From contig JAISZA010000129.1 in the NCBI GenBank assembly GCA_031269535.1, positions 1 through 47,532 on the forward strand: a DNA stretch of 47,532 bases, read 5' to 3'. The DNA is from Tannerellaceae bacterium (GTDB taxonomy: Bacteria > Bacteroidota > Bacteroidia > Bacteroidales > Tannerellaceae). Both the position numbers and the translations under genes were made by a program. The notes beneath the pieces were generated by a model that was given only the letters and a program-made list of their open reading frames with translations, did not search any database and was not told where the DNA came from. Below, piece by piece: positions 8,570 to 18,164 of the stretch (positions within the stretch are counted from its first letter, which is position 1; the number at the start of each line of letters is the position of its first letter).

Positions 8570-9573
8570 GTATGACAGACATTGTAATACAAGAAAATCT
8601 TAAAGCTAAAATTAAAGTCCTAAATGAAACACTTTGGGACAATAGAGTGCTGAATCCATCAATAGAAAAATGGCTTGCTAACTTTTCTACAGATAAAGAA
8701 AAGCTAAATGCCTTGTATTTGTTGTCAAAGTTTATGTATTTCGGCGCTGTCCCTATGAGAAATCTGCTAAAATCACTATACCGTGATTTATATAGATACC
8801 CATTAATTGAGTCTATACGAAGGAATAATGCAAATACGCTTGATTCTTACTTAATAGAAGAAAAGTTTAAGGAAGAAGAAAAGAATACAAGGTTTTTAGG
8901 AGTTGGAAATCCATCAGAAAGTGGTGCGCATTTGCTTTACTTCTTCAGGCAAGAGAATAAGTTGTCAAAAAAGATGTTTGTATATACGGATGAAATACTA
9001 GATAGAAGTGAAACACCAATTAAGCTACGTTATCCCGATGTTAAACATTATGTATTTATAGATGATTTTTGCGGCTCTGGTTCTCAAGCTACATCAAGCG
9101 ATAATAATATAAGACCATGTGTCGATGAGATAAAAAAACTATCGGCTGATGTAAGGATCTCCTATCTTATGTTATTTGCAACATCTGCCGGAATTAAAAA
9201 TGTAAAAGATAGTGGTTTGTATGATAGAGTAGAAGCTGTGGTAGAATTAGACAATACGTATAAATGTTTTGATACAAATTCAAGAATTTATCCTCAAAGG
9301 GCTGGTTTTTATTTTGAGAAAGACTTTACGAGAGAGTTTTGTTACAGATTGGGTAGACCTTTGTTTCGAAGTGTAAATCAAAAAGAAGGTTGGACGGGCG
9401 TTGACCTAGAAAGCCTTAGTGATATTACTGCGTTAGGGTGGAATGATTGTCAATTACTATTGGGTTTCTTTCACAATACGCCTGATAATACATTGCCAAT
9501 AATTTGGTATGACGAAGATGATATAGATTGGTCTCCCATTTTTAAGCGGTATAATAAGAAATATAGTTTTTAG
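8566..9573 (+). CDS. Phosphoribosyltransferase-like protein of a conflict operon
   Basis: A 335-residue protein with one clear motif near residues 164-173: hydrophobic strand HYVFIDDFCGSGSQA, which is the PRPP-binding loop pattern of type I phosphoribosyltransferases (two acidic residues, then small residues G-S-G-S). The N-terminal third is helical (YLLSKFMYFGAVPMRNLL) and the C-terminal third has W/D-rich segments (LGWNDCQLLLGF). I recall relatives named PRTase-CE in conflict systems, next to ORC/CDC6-like ATPases, which matches the next gene. Substrate is unknown; nucleotide or nucleic-acid base chemistry is a guess. It starts inside the methyltransferase stop (ATGA) and ends 2 bases before the ATPase ATG, so the genes are coupled. 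An ATG 21 bases earlier is possible. Confidence 0.72.
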   Translation: MSMTDIVIQENLKAKIKVLNETLWDNRVLNPSIEKWLANFSTDKEKLNALYLLSKFMYFGAVPMRNLLKSLYRDLYRYPLIESIRRNNANTLDSYLIEEKFKEEEKNTRFLGVGNPSESGAHLLYFFRQENKLSKKMFVYTDEILDRSETPIKLRYPDVKHYVFIDDFCGSGSQATSSDNNIRPCVDEIKKLSADVRISYLMLFATSAGIKNVKDSGLYDRVEAVVELDNTYKCFDTNSRIYPQRAGFYFEKDFTREFCYRLGRPLFRSVNQKEGWTGVDLESLSDITALGWNDCQLLLGFFHNTPDNTLPIIWYDEDDIDWSPIFKRYNKKYSF

Positions 9574-9575
9574 AT

Positions 9576-11597
9576 ATGAATAATCCTTTTGACATAACGA
9601 AGGCTGTTGATTTTACAGACGAGCAGATAATCGAGTATTGGGTCGATATTTCTAGTAAGGGTGGTTTTAAGGATTTGTTGAAACCCACTTCCGTAATGCC
9701 CATGATACTTTTAGGGAGTAAGGGTAGTGGTAAAACTCATTTAATGCGTTATTTTTCTTATGAACTCCAAAAAATAAAATATCAAGAGGATTTAAAAAAA
9801 GGAATCGAAGATGATAAATTTATTGGTATTTATGTAAGATGCAGTGGATTTAATTCTGAACGGTTCAGTAATAAAGGGCAATCCGATGAAGTATGGGGAA
9901 ATATTTATGCTTATTATTGGGAACTTTGGCTAGCGCAAATAACCTTAAATGTGATAGTAGATTTACAAAATAAGGATATTGTGAATATTCTGGATGAGCA
10001 GGAGTTAGTCGCACAGATTGTCGGATTATTAAACAAGCAACCAGAGAATACAAGTATCCCTGTAAACTTGAAAGAGCTTGTAGATTTATTTTCTTCATTA
10101 CAGAGAAAAGTTGACTATGAGGTTGAAAATTGTATTTTTAACGATGACAATAAACTTCATATAGATATATTGCTCTCTCCTTCAAAAATTACATATGGTT
10201 TACCCGCCATAATGACTAAGTTTGTCCCATTCTTCAAAAATAAAATTTTCTTATATCTGATTGATGAATTAGAGAATATATCCGAGAGCCAACAACGATT
10301 AATCCAAACATTAATAAGAGAGAAAAACACCTCGTGCACATTCAGAATTGGAGCAAGATTATATGGAGTACGTACCTACAAGACGTTAGGCAGTGGCGAA
10401 GAAAATAGAGAAGGCTCTGAATTTGAACAAGTAGTATTAGATGAATTTTTAAGAAGTAACAATAAGAATTATATCGATTTCATGCGGCGAGTTTGTGAGC
10501 ATCGATTGAAGATAAATGGCGTGTATTTTTCTGAAAAACAAAAAATAGACAACTTTATTGAATCATTCGATTATAAATCATTCTCGGACAAAATAAAATC
10601 AAAGAAGCCATCACAAGCACAATCCTATTTTACTAAGCTAAAAGAAAAATTAAGAGGAAGAATGTCTGAAGACGAAATAAGCTCTATTACCATCAATCTG
10701 TCATCTGACAATATTCTTGTTGAAAGGACTAATCTTCTTTTATTTTATCGTGTTTGGAATGACTTAAACAAAAAGAATAGCCAAAAAGAAAAAAAGACAT
10801 TAGAGCAAATTTCTTCAGATATCAAGGAAGACGCTTTAAAATATATATCTAAGCCCACCAATGAAAACAATCCGCAAGCGAAGGTATTAAATAAATTCAA
10901 ACGAGATATAATAGATATGCTTGCTCGCGAAACAAGAGAGGATATTCCATATTATGGATTTGAAGATTTTGTCAAGATGTCTAGCGGAACATTGCGAAAC
11001 CTGCTGAACATATTGAAACATTCATATAAGTGGACTTATTTTAATGAAGCAAAAGAAGCATTTAATAATAGAACGAAAATTAATTTAGACGCTCAAACAA
11101 AGGGAATAAAAGATACAATTGATTGGTTCTTTGAGGATAATAGAATTCCTGCAACAAAGAATGGAAAACTGGTCGACTGTGTCGATCGCTTAGGTAGATT
11201 TCTTAGGGAGTTGAAATATTCCGACACGCCTCCTGAATGTTCGATTAATATATTTGGTTTAAATCTTGAAACTTTGAGTGTAGAGGCTAGGGATACCTTC
11301 AATTTCTTAGAAAAATACTCATATATTATTAAATCAGAAGAAAACAGAAGAGATAAAAATTCTAATGATAAATATAGAACGTACAATATCAATGGAACAA
11401 TTATACCTCATTGGGAACTTTCTTTATCGAAAAGAGGAATTGTAATCCTATCTGTAGAGGAAGCAGAAAGTATTTTCAACTTAAATCAATCTGATGAGTT
11501 TGAAAAAATACTTCGTAAGAGAAAGCAAAGATATAATGCCCCCTTCTCGCAGAATTCCTCCCCAATTCAGCAACCTAAAACACTTTTCGATTTATAA
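9576..11597 (+). CDS. ORC/CDC6-like AAA ATPase of the conflict operon
   Basis: A 673-residue P-loop ATPase. Walker A is LLGSKGSGKTHLM near residues 46-57 and Walker B is FLYLIDELENIS near residue 225, followed by a sensor-like region QRLIQTLIREK. It opens NPFDITKAVDFTDEQIIEYW, an opening I recall from proteins labelled ORC-CDC6 family AAA ATPase. The C-terminal 250 residues contain a helical part and a winged-helix-like segment (SYIIKSEENRRDKN, YNINGTIIPHWELSLSKRG). In related systems such ATPases are predicted switches that bind DNA or a partner and license an effector. The stop is followed after one base by the next ATG. Codon use is AT-rich like its neighbours and unlike the surrounding transfer genes. 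No damage seen. Confidence 0.78.
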   Translation: MNNPFDITKAVDFTDEQIIEYWVDISSKGGFKDLLKPTSVMPMILLGSKGSGKTHLMRYFSYELQKIKYQEDLKKGIEDDKFIGIYVRCSGFNSERFSNKGQSDEVWGNIYAYYWELWLAQITLNVIVDLQNKDIVNILDEQELVAQIVGLLNKQPENTSIPVNLKELVDLFSSLQRKVDYEVENCIFNDDNKLHIDILLSPSKITYGLPAIMTKFVPFFKNKIFLYLIDELENISESQQRLIQTLIREKNTSCTFRIGARLYGVRTYKTLGSGEENREGSEFEQVVLDEFLRSNNKNYIDFMRRVCEHRLKINGVYFSEKQKIDNFIESFDYKSFSDKIKSKKPSQAQSYFTKLKEKLRGRMSEDEISSITINLSSDNILVERTNLLLFYRVWNDLNKKNSQKEKKTLEQISSDIKEDALKYISKPTNENNPQAKVLNKFKRDIIDMLARETREDIPYYGFEDFVKMSSGTLRNLLNILKHSYKWTYFNEAKEAFNNRTKINLDAQTKGIKDTIDWFFEDNRIPATKNGKLVDCVDRLGRFLRELKYSDTPPECSINIFGLNLETLSVEARDTFNFLEKYSYIIKSEENRRDKNSNDKYRTYNINGTIIPHWELSLSKRGIVILSVEEAESIFNLNQSDEFEKILRKRKQRYNAPFSQNSSPIQQPKTLFDL

Positions 11598-11598
11598 T

Positions 11599-12561
11599 AT
11601 GGCAAATATTGATTTTACATATTTTTATAAGCAAAAATATTCAAATGTTGCGGATATAGGAACGTCTGACTATGATATATTTGTTTCCACATTTAATCAG
11701 ACGGATAGGGTTTGTGAAGTTTCTAAGGCAATTAATGCAAAAGAAAAATATTGGATTATTTTACCCGACTATGAAAATAATTTGTTTGTAGGAAATGAGG
11801 CAAAGGTTTCTGTGCCATATGAGGGCTATAGCCAATTAGCAGCGTTTATTGATACTCTTCAATTAAATGAAAATACCAAGCTGTGTATTGACATTACAGG
11901 TTTTCTAATTCCTCATATGCTTTTTGCAGTTCGCTATTTACAGAAAAAAAGAAAGATAAATCATATAGACATTATTTATACAGAACCACAGAAATACACT
12001 GAAGAAGAAAATACTAACTTCTCTGATTTTTTTCATGATGTATCGCAAGTCTTGGGATATGGCGGCTCTCCTAATCCTAATATGGAAAATGACTTGTTAA
12101 TAATTTCATCAGGTTATGACGATAGTCGCATAACGGATGTTGCTGGAAAGAAAAAACATGCTAAAAAAATTCAATTATTTGGCTTTCCTCCATTGCAAGC
12201 AGATATGTTTCAGGAAAATATGCTAAAAGCATATAAAGCGGAATCGGCTGTGGGCATTGACAGATTTAAGAATTTGGATTTAAATTTGTATGCTCCTGCA
12301 AATGATCCATTTGTTGCTGCACAAACAATAAAAAAATATATTGATAGGGAGCAAAGATGCCAACCTTTTACAAACATATATCTAGCCCCAGTATCGACAA
12401 AGCCTCACGCATTAGGGATGGCATTATATTGCTTATGGGAATATTCAGAAGAGAATAAACCGTTAAGCATTATTTACCCTATTTGTGATAAATATTATGG
12501 AGATACTTGTGTTGGTGTATCAAAAATTTGGAAATACCATATTGAACTTCCTTCAGCATAA
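11599..12561 (+). CDS. Unrecognised protein between the ATPase and the DUF4365 gene
   Basis: A 320-residue protein with no family I can name with confidence. It shows alternating strand/helix blocks like a Rossmann-type fold: YDIFVSTFNQTDRV, KYWIILPDYENN, TKLCIDITGFLIPHMLFAVRYL, HIDIIYTEPQKY, and later FTNIYLAPVSTKPHALGMAL. The CIDITG block followed by a helix and HIDIIYTEP recalls nucleotide-sensing domains of conflict systems (CARF-like or similar), but no diagnostic residue proves it. The start ATG 11599 is one base after the ATPase stop; a longer frame from 11494 would overlap the ATPase by 100 bases and is unlikely. It is followed after 5 bases by the nuclease-like gene. The position suggests a sensor or adaptor. 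Confidence 0.7.
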   Translation: MANIDFTYFYKQKYSNVADIGTSDYDIFVSTFNQTDRVCEVSKAINAKEKYWIILPDYENNLFVGNEAKVSVPYEGYSQLAAFIDTLQLNENTKLCIDITGFLIPHMLFAVRYLQKKRKINHIDIIYTEPQKYTEEENTNFSDFFHDVSQVLGYGGSPNPNMENDLLIISSGYDDSRITDVAGKKKHAKKIQLFGFPPLQADMFQENMLKAYKAESAVGIDRFKNLDLNLYAPANDPFVAAQTIKKYIDREQRCQPFTNIYLAPVSTKPHALGMALYCLWEYSEENKPLSIIYPICDKYYGDTCVGVSKIWKYHIELPSA

Positions 12562-12566
12562 ATAAA

Positions 12567-13379
12567 ATGGAAACACTTCCTCTTTTCACTTCTGATAACT
12601 GGCAAGAACAGATAGGAGTTCATAAGGTAGGACTTATGCTCACAGAATTGGGATTGATTTTTAGAACGACCTCAAATTCTGACGTAGGCATAGATGGACA
12701 AATTGAATATGTTAACAATAAGGGAGAAGTTACCGGAAAGATCGCTGCTGTCCAGATAAAATCAGGCGATTCCTATTTGTACGAAAGTAAGTCAGATAGT
12801 GAGAATTTTACATTCTATCCAGATGAAAAACATAAATATTATTGGGAAAAATTTCCAATACCCGTTATCCTTTTTGTTCATAGTCCAAGTAGAAATAAAG
12901 TTTATTTTGTAGATGCTCGCCATTATTTCAGGATTAATGGCATCGGGAATATAAAAATACCCAAAGAAAATACGCTTGATAAAACCACTAAAAATAAAGT
13001 TTTTGAAACCATTGGTAATTTTGATGAACCATTTCTTGAAATTAAAGATGTCTTTGATGCAATAGTTCAAAATCACTTCACATCACCTTTATTCAACTTG
13101 TCATACTTAGATTTAAATCTTGCTGAAATTGATCTTGGTGATTTTTTAATTGATTGGAATAAAAATGGAATGGTTTCAAGATTTTTAGTAACACTTACTC
13201 GTAGAAGAAATAGTTTGTTGAGATACATTGATGACATTGAAAAAAATAATCCTGACATAATGCCTGAAACTTATTTGGTTCAAGAAAGATTTATACAAAT
13301 GAGATTTGACTTTTACTCATCTATGCGTATTGAGAAGGCACAGAAACTACAAGAGTTAATTCGAGAAAAGAAAATCTAA
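12567..13379 (+). CDS. DUF4365 nuclease-like effector
   Basis: A 270-residue protein with a DUF4365-type N-terminal half. SNSDVGIDGQIEY (Asp near residue 43) and AAVQIKSGDSYLY (Q-x-K near residues 63-65) make a PD-(D/E)xK-like active site, with Q in place of the usual acidic residue, as is normal in this family. Then come FPIPVILFVHSPSRNKVYFVD and a helical C-terminus (MRIEKAQKLQELIREKKI). Families with this domain are commonly found in defence islands as presumed DNA-cutting or DNA-binding subunits. It is the last gene of the operon and is followed by a strong bidirectional terminator. Probable effector of the operon; cutting activity is inferred, not shown. Confidence 0.75.
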   Translation: METLPLFTSDNWQEQIGVHKVGLMLTELGLIFRTTSNSDVGIDGQIEYVNNKGEVTGKIAAVQIKSGDSYLYESKSDSENFTFYPDEKHKYYWEKFPIPVILFVHSPSRNKVYFVDARHYFRINGIGNIKIPKENTLDKTTKNKVFETIGNFDEPFLEIKDVFDAIVQNHFTSPLFNLSYLDLNLAEIDLGDFLIDWNKNGMVSRFLVTLTRRRNSLLRYIDDIEKNNPDIMPETYLVQERFIQMRFDFYSSMRIEKAQKLQELIREKKI

Positions 13380-13394
13380 AAATAATTTGAATAG

Positions 13395-13416
13395 AGAGCC
13401 GCTTGAAAGCGGCTCT
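13395..13416. terminator. Bidirectional terminator between converging operons
   Basis: AGAGCCGCTT (13395-13404) and AAGCGGCTCT (13107 plus 300, i.e. 13407-13416) form a near-perfect 10-bp inverted repeat between the plus-strand nuclease gene and the minus-strand coupling-protein gene. Confidence 0.8.
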
Positions 13417-13423
13417 AATATTT

Positions 13424-15432
13424 CTATTCCTCTTTCGGCAACAAATGCCTTAAATTCTCATCATTGCGAATCCGATCCAACTCATCGGCGACAATCTGCT
13501 TGGCTTCCGCTTTGATACGGTCGTAATTCTCCTTAATCATTTCCTTCATGCGGTCAACGCCGCTTTCATCCACGAAGTTGGTGATAACGGGGATTTTCCG
13601 ATATGCCTTTGTTTCGGCAGAAACCCGCTCGTTATCGACTACGATTTCGCAGTGAAAAATCTTTTGCTCTATTCGCTCGTCGAAATTATCCGCCACCGCA
13701 CCTACGAACATACCCTGTGTCAGATTGGAGATTTTAGACGGCGGTATCAAGAATCCATTTGCGTAGAGATAGAAGTCGATTTATCGTTACGGTTAATCGT
13801 CATGGACTGGCGTTTCTGCAATACTTTCCCGAAACGGTCGGACAAGGTTTTCGTTGTGTCTCCTACCACCTGTCCACTAAAAATATTACCGACTGTGTTC
13901 ATCACGACCGCCGCCTCCTTGTCGCCATAGTCGCGCTTCAACTGCGAAAAGTCCTGAAAGCCGAGTAGCACGGCAAACTTGTTGCTTCGGGCAGTAGCGA
14001 TCAAGTTATCTAGCCCTTTGAAGTAAATTGTCGGCAACTCGTCTATGATAACCGAAGATTTAAGCTGCCCCTTTTTGTTAATCAGCTTCACGATACGGGA
14101 ATTATACAATCCGAGTGCTGCCCCGTATATATTTTGACGGTCGGGATTGTTTCCTACGACCAGCATCTTCGGGTCGTCCGGATTATTAATATCCAGCGTA
14201 AATTCGTCCCCGCTCATCACCCAATAAAGTTGCGGGCTAATCATTCGCGAAAGCGGAATTTTCGCACTCGCAATCTGCCCTTGCAGCTGATCCGCCGCCC
14301 CTGATTTCCATGCATCCATGAAAGGAGAAAGGTAATTTTCAAGGTCGGGATATGAAGTCAAAATTGGAAAAATATCCTTATAGCTTTTGTTCAAAAACTC
14401 AATCGCATGGGGAAAAGTACAATACCTTCCGTCCTCATAGATGCGCAAGTACCAAATAATTGCGGCGAACAGGATAATAGGCGATTCGACAAAGAAATCG
14501 CCCTGTTTCTGCACCCACGTCCGGTTCAAATTGAGCATAATCGTGTATGCCGATTCGTAGGCATCCGAAATATCATCCATGAATGAGGGATTAATCGGGT
14601 TGCAGCGGCGACTACGACTGGGATCGTCGAAATTTATCACGTAGAAAGTCGGCGTTTTCTCGTAGCCTTCCCGATTGTTTAACAGGTGGTTATAGGCAAT
14701 AGTAGAGAGGTCGGGAAACTTGAAGTCATAAATATAACCTGTATAACCCTTCTCGATTTGCTGTTTTATAAACTGGTTCACTACGGCATAAGACTTACCC
14801 GATCCCGGCGTACCCAACACAATCGCCGCACGGAACGGATTTACGACATTAATTCAACCTTTCCACTGCTTCTTTTTATACCAGAATTCGTGGGCAGGTT
14901 AATGGAATAATCGTTTACCATGAGCTTTGTTTCCTGCATGAACGATTCGTTTTCGGTATTGAAAACATCGTCCATCATATTGTTTTTCAAGAGGCGGCTT
15001 ATCCACGTACCCGCCATCAGAAGTAATATGTAGCCTACCGAAAATGGTAAAGATGTAGAATCCCGCATTGGCGACCGAAGGAAACGGCAATGCCAGTAGC
15101 CACCAGTTCAGAAAGAACAAGGGGAAGCCGATACCGAGGCATACATAGATTTTACCCCATGTGATCTTTTCCTCTTTGACCCCTCTTGTACCTAAGCACG
15201 ATAAGGCAAGGAACACGATGGCAAAGATTTTTGTCCACAGGATATTTGTAAACAGCCCTGCCGTGCGGTTAAAATTCATCAGAATTTTATCAACTACCCC
15301 GATATTGATTCCCCACTCGTGTACCGCCTCATAACAGAACCAGTACACATTTATCACTACAAATAAAATAGAGAGCGCACGCATAAAGTCCATGACCTTA
15401 GCCAGACCTCTCAAATCATCTTCATTTTGCAT
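13424..15432 (-). pseudogene. mobC: Coupling protein (VirD4/TraG-type ATPase), multiply broken
   Basis: Joined across frames this is a normal ~670-codon Bacteroidales coupling protein that docks the relaxosome to the secretion channel. The N-terminus (from 15432) has membrane segments and the diagnostic YWFCY phrase (VVINVYWFCYEAV). The ATPase part has Walker A GTPGSGKSYAV (near 14810) and Walker B SSVIIDELPTIY (near 14050); the tail is the frame 13750-13424. I count four lesions: an indel at a short T-run near 15045, an indel near 14887, an in-frame TGA at 14854-14856 (after KKKQWKG, where W is expected), and a missing base near 13749 just after STQMDS. No full-length product is expected. 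It lies downstream of mobB in the same operon. Confidence 0.9.
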
Positions 15433-15466
15433 AATCGTAAAAATTAAATTGTTATTACTTCAAATC

Positions 15467-16746
15467 TTATAGTTGCCTGCCATACCTGCGCTTTTTCTTC
15501 TTCCTGCGCTTAATGGTCGGCTGGTTGTTGTCCTGTCCTCCGGCTTCGGGAGTAAGGACAGAGAACAGGCTACCCGCCGCATCCTCTACCGTTGAGTGTT
15601 CGGATTGCGGTTGTTTATTGGTAACCGGTTGTTCTTTTTATTGCAGGCTATCGGATGGTCTCGGCGTTGGCGTTTGCAGATCCTCGCGCTGTTCCTGTTG
15701 CGGCGAATTATCTGCAAAGCGTTCGTTCAGGACGTTAGCCGAAAACTCCTTGCCAAGCCGTGAGCCATTGAGAACCGCCCGTTGGTTGTGGTCGATAAAC
15801 GTAGCCCCGAAAATGCGTCCTTCATCGTTGCGCCAGACAACAAGGTCGATACCTTTTTCCCGCAAAGCCGCTCGGAACTCGCTTTCTGTGCGGGTGCTGC
15901 AAGGGACGCAGAAACAGTAGCACGGGTTTCTTTGGCTACGCCGTCGGTTTTGATCGTTTCTTTCGATACACCGAACTTCGCTTCCAACGCTTCAATACCG
16001 AATGGCTTACCGAACAGGGAAGATTTTAAGGGCTTGCCTACACGATTGCCCTCATTGTCCAACGCGGAATAAACCAATCCCCGGTATGGCTTGCCCTTAT
16101 TTTCTCCTTTAACTTCCTCTACTCCTATATTATATAAGGAAAGCAGGGCGCGGTACTCACCGAGCGTTTGGAAGCGGTACATTTTGGATAGCGGTTTGAT
16201 AACATTTGCCACCTGTTTTTTCAGGTTGCTAGCCGAAGCATCCACCGGAGAAAGCTGCCACGCCTCGCCCTGCTTCTGACCTTTGGCGGGAATCAGGTTG
16301 TATTTCCGTTCCAAATCTTCTACAATGGTCGCACTGCGCCGTTTCTCCATGTTGTCGGGAACGGGTCTTCCGTTGGGCTGCACCCGTGAACCGACGATAT
16401 GGATATGCTGCCTGTCGATGTCCTCATGTTTGAAAATCATGTAAGGCTGCGCCCCATAACCTAAGCGTTCCATATACTCGCGCCCGATCTCCGACAGCTG
16501 TTCATCGGTCAGCTTATCGTCAGGGTGCGGGTTCAATGAAATGTGGATTACGGGATTTTTAGTCGTGATATGTTCCGGCATCATGCGCTCAAAATCAGCC
16601 ATACTTGCCCCCATACTGAACACGCCATCGGCAGGTTCGAGTATCAGATTCGTACTCAAAACCTTGCCTAAACCCTCGTCCACTTTCTCCTGATTGTAGG
16701 AAAGTGCGCCGTAGAGGTTGCTCCCGTGAGAGATTTTTGCGACCAT
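15467..16746 (-). pseudogene. mobB: Relaxase MobB, frameshifted and nonsense-interrupted
   Basis: The N-terminal 280 codons form a MobP-type relaxase: MVAKISHGSNLYGALSYN with an early start, then VIHISLNPHPDD, and the metal-binding three-His motif HEDIDRQHIHIVGS. It nicks oriT and pilots the strand during conjugation. After AQKASS the frame shifts near 15880 (one base missing) and the true continuation reads FRAALREKGIDLVVWRND. That frame meets an in-frame TAA at 15638-15640 (after PSDSLQ) and then stays open through EHSTVEDAAGSLFSVL to a basic end, RRYGRQL, at 15467. The nickase domain is intact; the C-terminal domain is lost. mobA lies 3 bases upstream. Confidence 0.88.
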
Positions 16747-16749
16747 TTT

Positions 16750-17181
16750 TTAGAGGTATTTCGCCTTAAACTGTTCGCATAAACTCATCACTTCACGCCC
16801 GAGTCCTGCCAATTCAATAGTCGCTTTCTCCAACTTATAGAGCAAAGCGAGGGCTTTTTTCTCTCCGAAATTGGCGTGCAATTCCTTTACAACTTGGTTG
16901 TAATTCACTCCCACGCTTCGGAATTGACCGTGCAATGCGGTCAGCTTTGCTGTAAATTCGACAGCCGATGCGTCCGTTTTTACTACCCGGAACTCATCGC
17001 CAAAAATGCGGGCGCAGATAAAAGCAGACAGCGAACTTACGCCCGACTGCTCGAACATGGCAAGGAATCCGGCGTGCTGAGTGTCTGTCAGGTTCACCGT
17101 CAGCCGATGCTTTGCCGGGTCGTTCTTCGGGGGTCTGCCCCCCTTTCCCCGTCTCAGAGGTACTCTTTTTTCTTCGTTCAT
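16750..17181 (-). CDS. mobA: MobA relaxosome accessory protein
   Basis: A 143-residue basic protein: RKxxPLRRGKGGRPPKNDP-style opening, a ribbon-helix-helix-like part (HRLTVNLTDTQHAGFLAMFEQ), then the MobC-like helix FRSVGVNYNQVVKELHANF that is typical of Bacteroidales mobilisation proteins. It binds oriT and helps the relaxase nick. The first gene of the minus-strand mob operon, intact, three bases from mobB. Start ATG 17181 sits immediately after the recurrent leader motif. The oriT is expected directly upstream. Confidence 0.85.
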   Translation of the reverse strand: MNEEKRVPLRRGKGGRPPKNDPAKHRLTVNLTDTQHAGFLAMFEQSGVSSLSAFICARIFGDEFRVVKTDASAVEFTAKLTALHGQFRSVGVNYNQVVKELHANFGEKKALALLYKLEKATIELAGLGREVMSLCEQFKAKYL

Positions 17182-17202
17182 AACATTAATCTTTTTAGTG
17201 GT
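17182..17202 (-). promoter_or_regulatory. Recurrent ICE leader motif, copy 3 (mobA)
   Basis: On the minus strand ACCACTAAAAAGATTAATGTT directly abuts the mobA ATG. One of the more divergent copies. Confidence 0.5.
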
Positions 17203-17511
17203 TATGTGAACGGATGCGGACGGTTCGTGCCGTCTTCATTTTTCCCGACTTCGGAGAGGAAAATCCCCTCTGGAAGAGCAAGAGGTTGTGTGCTGCAAAA
17301 TGGTTTCCATGCCGCAAACAACACATCTTGCTATTTGCTATTTGCCAAAATGCAAATACGTTTTGCCCTGAAGGGGCATCTTTCCATCCCGAATTTTCGG
17401 GATATAAGACTGCCCTTCGACGGGCATTTTTTTGAGTGCCGGAATGAACTTAAAAACGGTACGAATACCCCGCATACGTTTCACGCTGCAAAGTTATAGC
17501 GTAAAATTAAT
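17203..17511. other. Probable oriT / divergent control region between mob and tra operons
   Basis: A 310-base gene-free stretch between divergent mobA and the TraD-like gene. It holds several palindromes: GCCCTgaaGGGGC near 17369, CCCGAATTTTCGGG near 17389-17402, and TGCCC..GGGCA followed by seven T near 17411-17431 (a terminator shape on the plus strand). CTATTTGC is repeated near 17333-17347, and a TAACTTTG promoter box reads on the minus strand near 17494. Location upstream of mobA with palindromes is where oriT lies in this ICE family; the nick site itself is not identified. Confidence 0.5.
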
Positions 17512-18099
17512 ATGCTGTATATCAACAGGTATAGACAATCCCGGACAGAAGCTACCACGCTGGTTCACAATGAAAAACGGATTGAAAATGAGCCTATATT
17601 TGCAGACGAAAGTAAAAAAGATTCTCCGGTAACACCCCCTTTGGTTGAATCGGAAACAGTCTTATCTGATGAAAATATGACGGATGAAAATTCAAACGAA
17701 ATCAATTTAGAAATTGAAAACACAGCCCCCGAATTTGAGCCGGAATATAATGAGGATTTAGACGAAGACGAAACAGAGGACGAAGATACCGAAGGGGTTG
17801 CCGGGGTTTCAATAGCTCTCGGACTTGGCTTTGACGATCTGGCGGATATGGTGCGGACAGTAGATAATAATGAAGAGGCATCAGCCGAAGAGAAAGAAGA
17901 AGCCGGGCGGGTACTGGTCGAAATACGGAAGACCGAAGTATTCGGGCAGTTCGTAAGCGATGAGCCGAAAAAGAAAGTGGTGTCCGCACTCATGGATGAT
18001 TACTTCTCCGCTTTCCACCGGAAGAAACTGGAAACGGCGGGCGTGGTTGAAGGAGCGGTAAAAGCACCGAAAGATTTTGATCCGCGCAACTTTGCGTAA
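17512..18099 (+). CDS. TraD-like acidic conjugal transfer protein
   Basis: A 195-residue strongly acidic protein with a D/E-rich middle (EPEYNEDLDEDETEDEDTE), then a helical C-terminal half (LGLGFDDLADMVRTVDNNEE, SALMDDYFSAFHRKKLE) ending DFDPRNFA. I do not recognise a catalytic motif. Its place just before traE matches the acidic protein called TraD in Bacteroidales conjugative elements, and the GV.....L.FDDL.....L..D pattern is similar. traA, traB and traC are not present between it and mobA, so this is a compact or reduced arrangement. ATG 17512 is the first start after the stop-rich oriT region. Intact. Confidence 0.6.
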   Translation: MLYINRYRQSRTEATTLVHNEKRIENEPIFADESKKDSPVTPPLVESETVLSDENMTDENSNEINLEIENTAPEFEPEYNEDLDEDETEDEDTEGVAGVSIALGLGFDDLADMVRTVDNNEEASAEEKEEAGRVLVEIRKTEVFGQFVSDEPKKKVVSALMDDYFSAFHRKKLETAGVVEGAVKAPKDFDPRNFA

Positions 18100-18164
18100 G
18101 ATGTATAACAATTAAAAAACAAAGAAAAATGAAAGAACGGGATTATGGATAACTACGGTTATCA

